NCBI GenBank assembly: GCA_934086775.1
Contig: CAKOIJ010000006.1
Coordinates: forward strand, 1 to 32,002
Direction of reading: 5' to 3'
Length of the DNA: 32,002 nt
Source of the DNA: an uncultured Bacilli bacterium
GTDB taxonomy: Bacteria > Bacillota_I > Bacilli_A > RF39 > UBA660
The first letter of the stretch is position 1; every line of letters starts with the position of its first letter. The translations under genes and the position numbers were made by a program. Shown piece by piece: positions 31,800 through 32,002 of the stretch. The notes under the pieces were generated by a model. That model was not told the DNA's origin, ran no database searches, and saw only the letters and a program-made list of their open reading frames with translations.

Positions 31800-32002
31800 C
31801 TACTTGACTTCTCCTGTTAAATTAATACTTGAAATAGCAATATTATCATGATTAACATATCTAACTACAAATTCATTTACTTCTTTTGAAATTATAATTC
31901 CCATAGTACTATTTTAAGTAATAGTCTTTACTTCTTTATCTATGTAATTCATATATACCTTTATTTGCCCTATATCTTCTTTTCTAAATTCTCTTACTTT
32001 TA
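31800..32002 (-). pseudogene. DUF1016/YhcG-type nuclease, C-terminal piece with an in-frame stop
   Basis: Reading the minus strand from the right edge gives KVREFRKEDIGQIKVYMNYI then DKEVKTIT, a TAA stop (31916-31914), and in the same frame NSTMGIIISKEVNEFVVRYV and further residues to a TAG at 31802-31800. This matches the C-terminal part of DUF1016 (YhcG-type) PD-(D/E)xK nucleases, where DIGQxxxYxNYxD and NPTIGIIxC lie side by side. A single GAA-to-TAA change would explain the stop. The gene therefore seems recently inactivated, or is an error. The catalytic region lies beyond the window. It ends 2 bases before the helicase start. Confidence 0.8.

Noticed and set aside
1..32002. Mollicute genetic code (TGA as Trp)
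   Set aside because: TGA ends spoVAC and spoIIAA in overlapping ATGA junctions, and Trp is coded by TGG.

Overview
The window is strongly AT-rich, densely packed, bacterial chromosomal DNA. Gene content (SpoIIAA, a sporulation sigma factor, SpoVAC/D/E, a DacF-type carboxypeptidase, PrsA, ScpAB, YjcZ-like micro-proteins, a collagen-like surface protein) points to an endospore-forming low-GC Firmicute, probably an uncultured gut Bacilli lineage with a reduced genome. TGA is used as a stop (for example spoVAC and spoIIAA), so the Mycoplasma code does not apply. No rRNA or tRNA genes were seen.

Layout. 1-2200 is an accessory strip: a gene cut by the left edge, a duplicated 3' fragment of scpB, an orphan hypothetical gene, a DUF3800 gene broken at A-runs, and an unidentified structured small-RNA candidate. 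2222-5756 holds a solitary PBECR-like gene and a membrane gene-scpA-scpB operon. 5816-9859 is a compact sporulation locus on the minus strand (membrane protein, spoIIAA, sigF, spoVAC, spoVAD, spoVAE). It keeps the order of the Bacillus spoIIA-spoVA region but has no spoIIAB between spoIIAA and sigF. 10009-17066 carries a DUF1015 protein, a frameshifted surface protein, a truncated XRE regulator beside a dyad operator, a MATE-like transporter, a glycosyltransferase with TPRs, a collagen-like protein and a zinc dehydrogenase. 17167-24011 carries cell-wall enzymes (DacF-like, VanY-like), a possible divergent Spo0A-type DNA-binding protein, pyrimidine-nucleoside phosphorylase, a tail-less SSB and SufS. 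24066-25259 is the most striking locus: six exact-period 46-bp hairpin repeats, with good promoters in front, leading straight into dinD. 25428-28134 holds a HIT protein, two YjcZ-like micro-proteins missed by ordinary ORF calling, PrsA, RecX and RpoZ. 28220-32002 is a nuclease/helicase cluster: a Cas4-like plus DnaQ-like fusion (DUF2779 family), a UvrD-type helicase, and a DUF1016 (YhcG-type) nuclease tail with an in-frame stop at the right edge.

How the parts work together. The sporulation locus would switch on forespore transcription and build the dipicolinic-acid channel; the YjcZ-like and collagen-like proteins fit spore surface roles. RecX, DinD, SSB and the helicase-nuclease pair all act on single-stranded DNA or RecA filaments, but they are in separate transcription units. 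The best candidates for something undescribed are the dinD hairpin array, the spoIIA operon without spoIIAB, the hairpin that buries the spoVAC ribosome binding site, and the helicase/Cas4-exonuclease pair.
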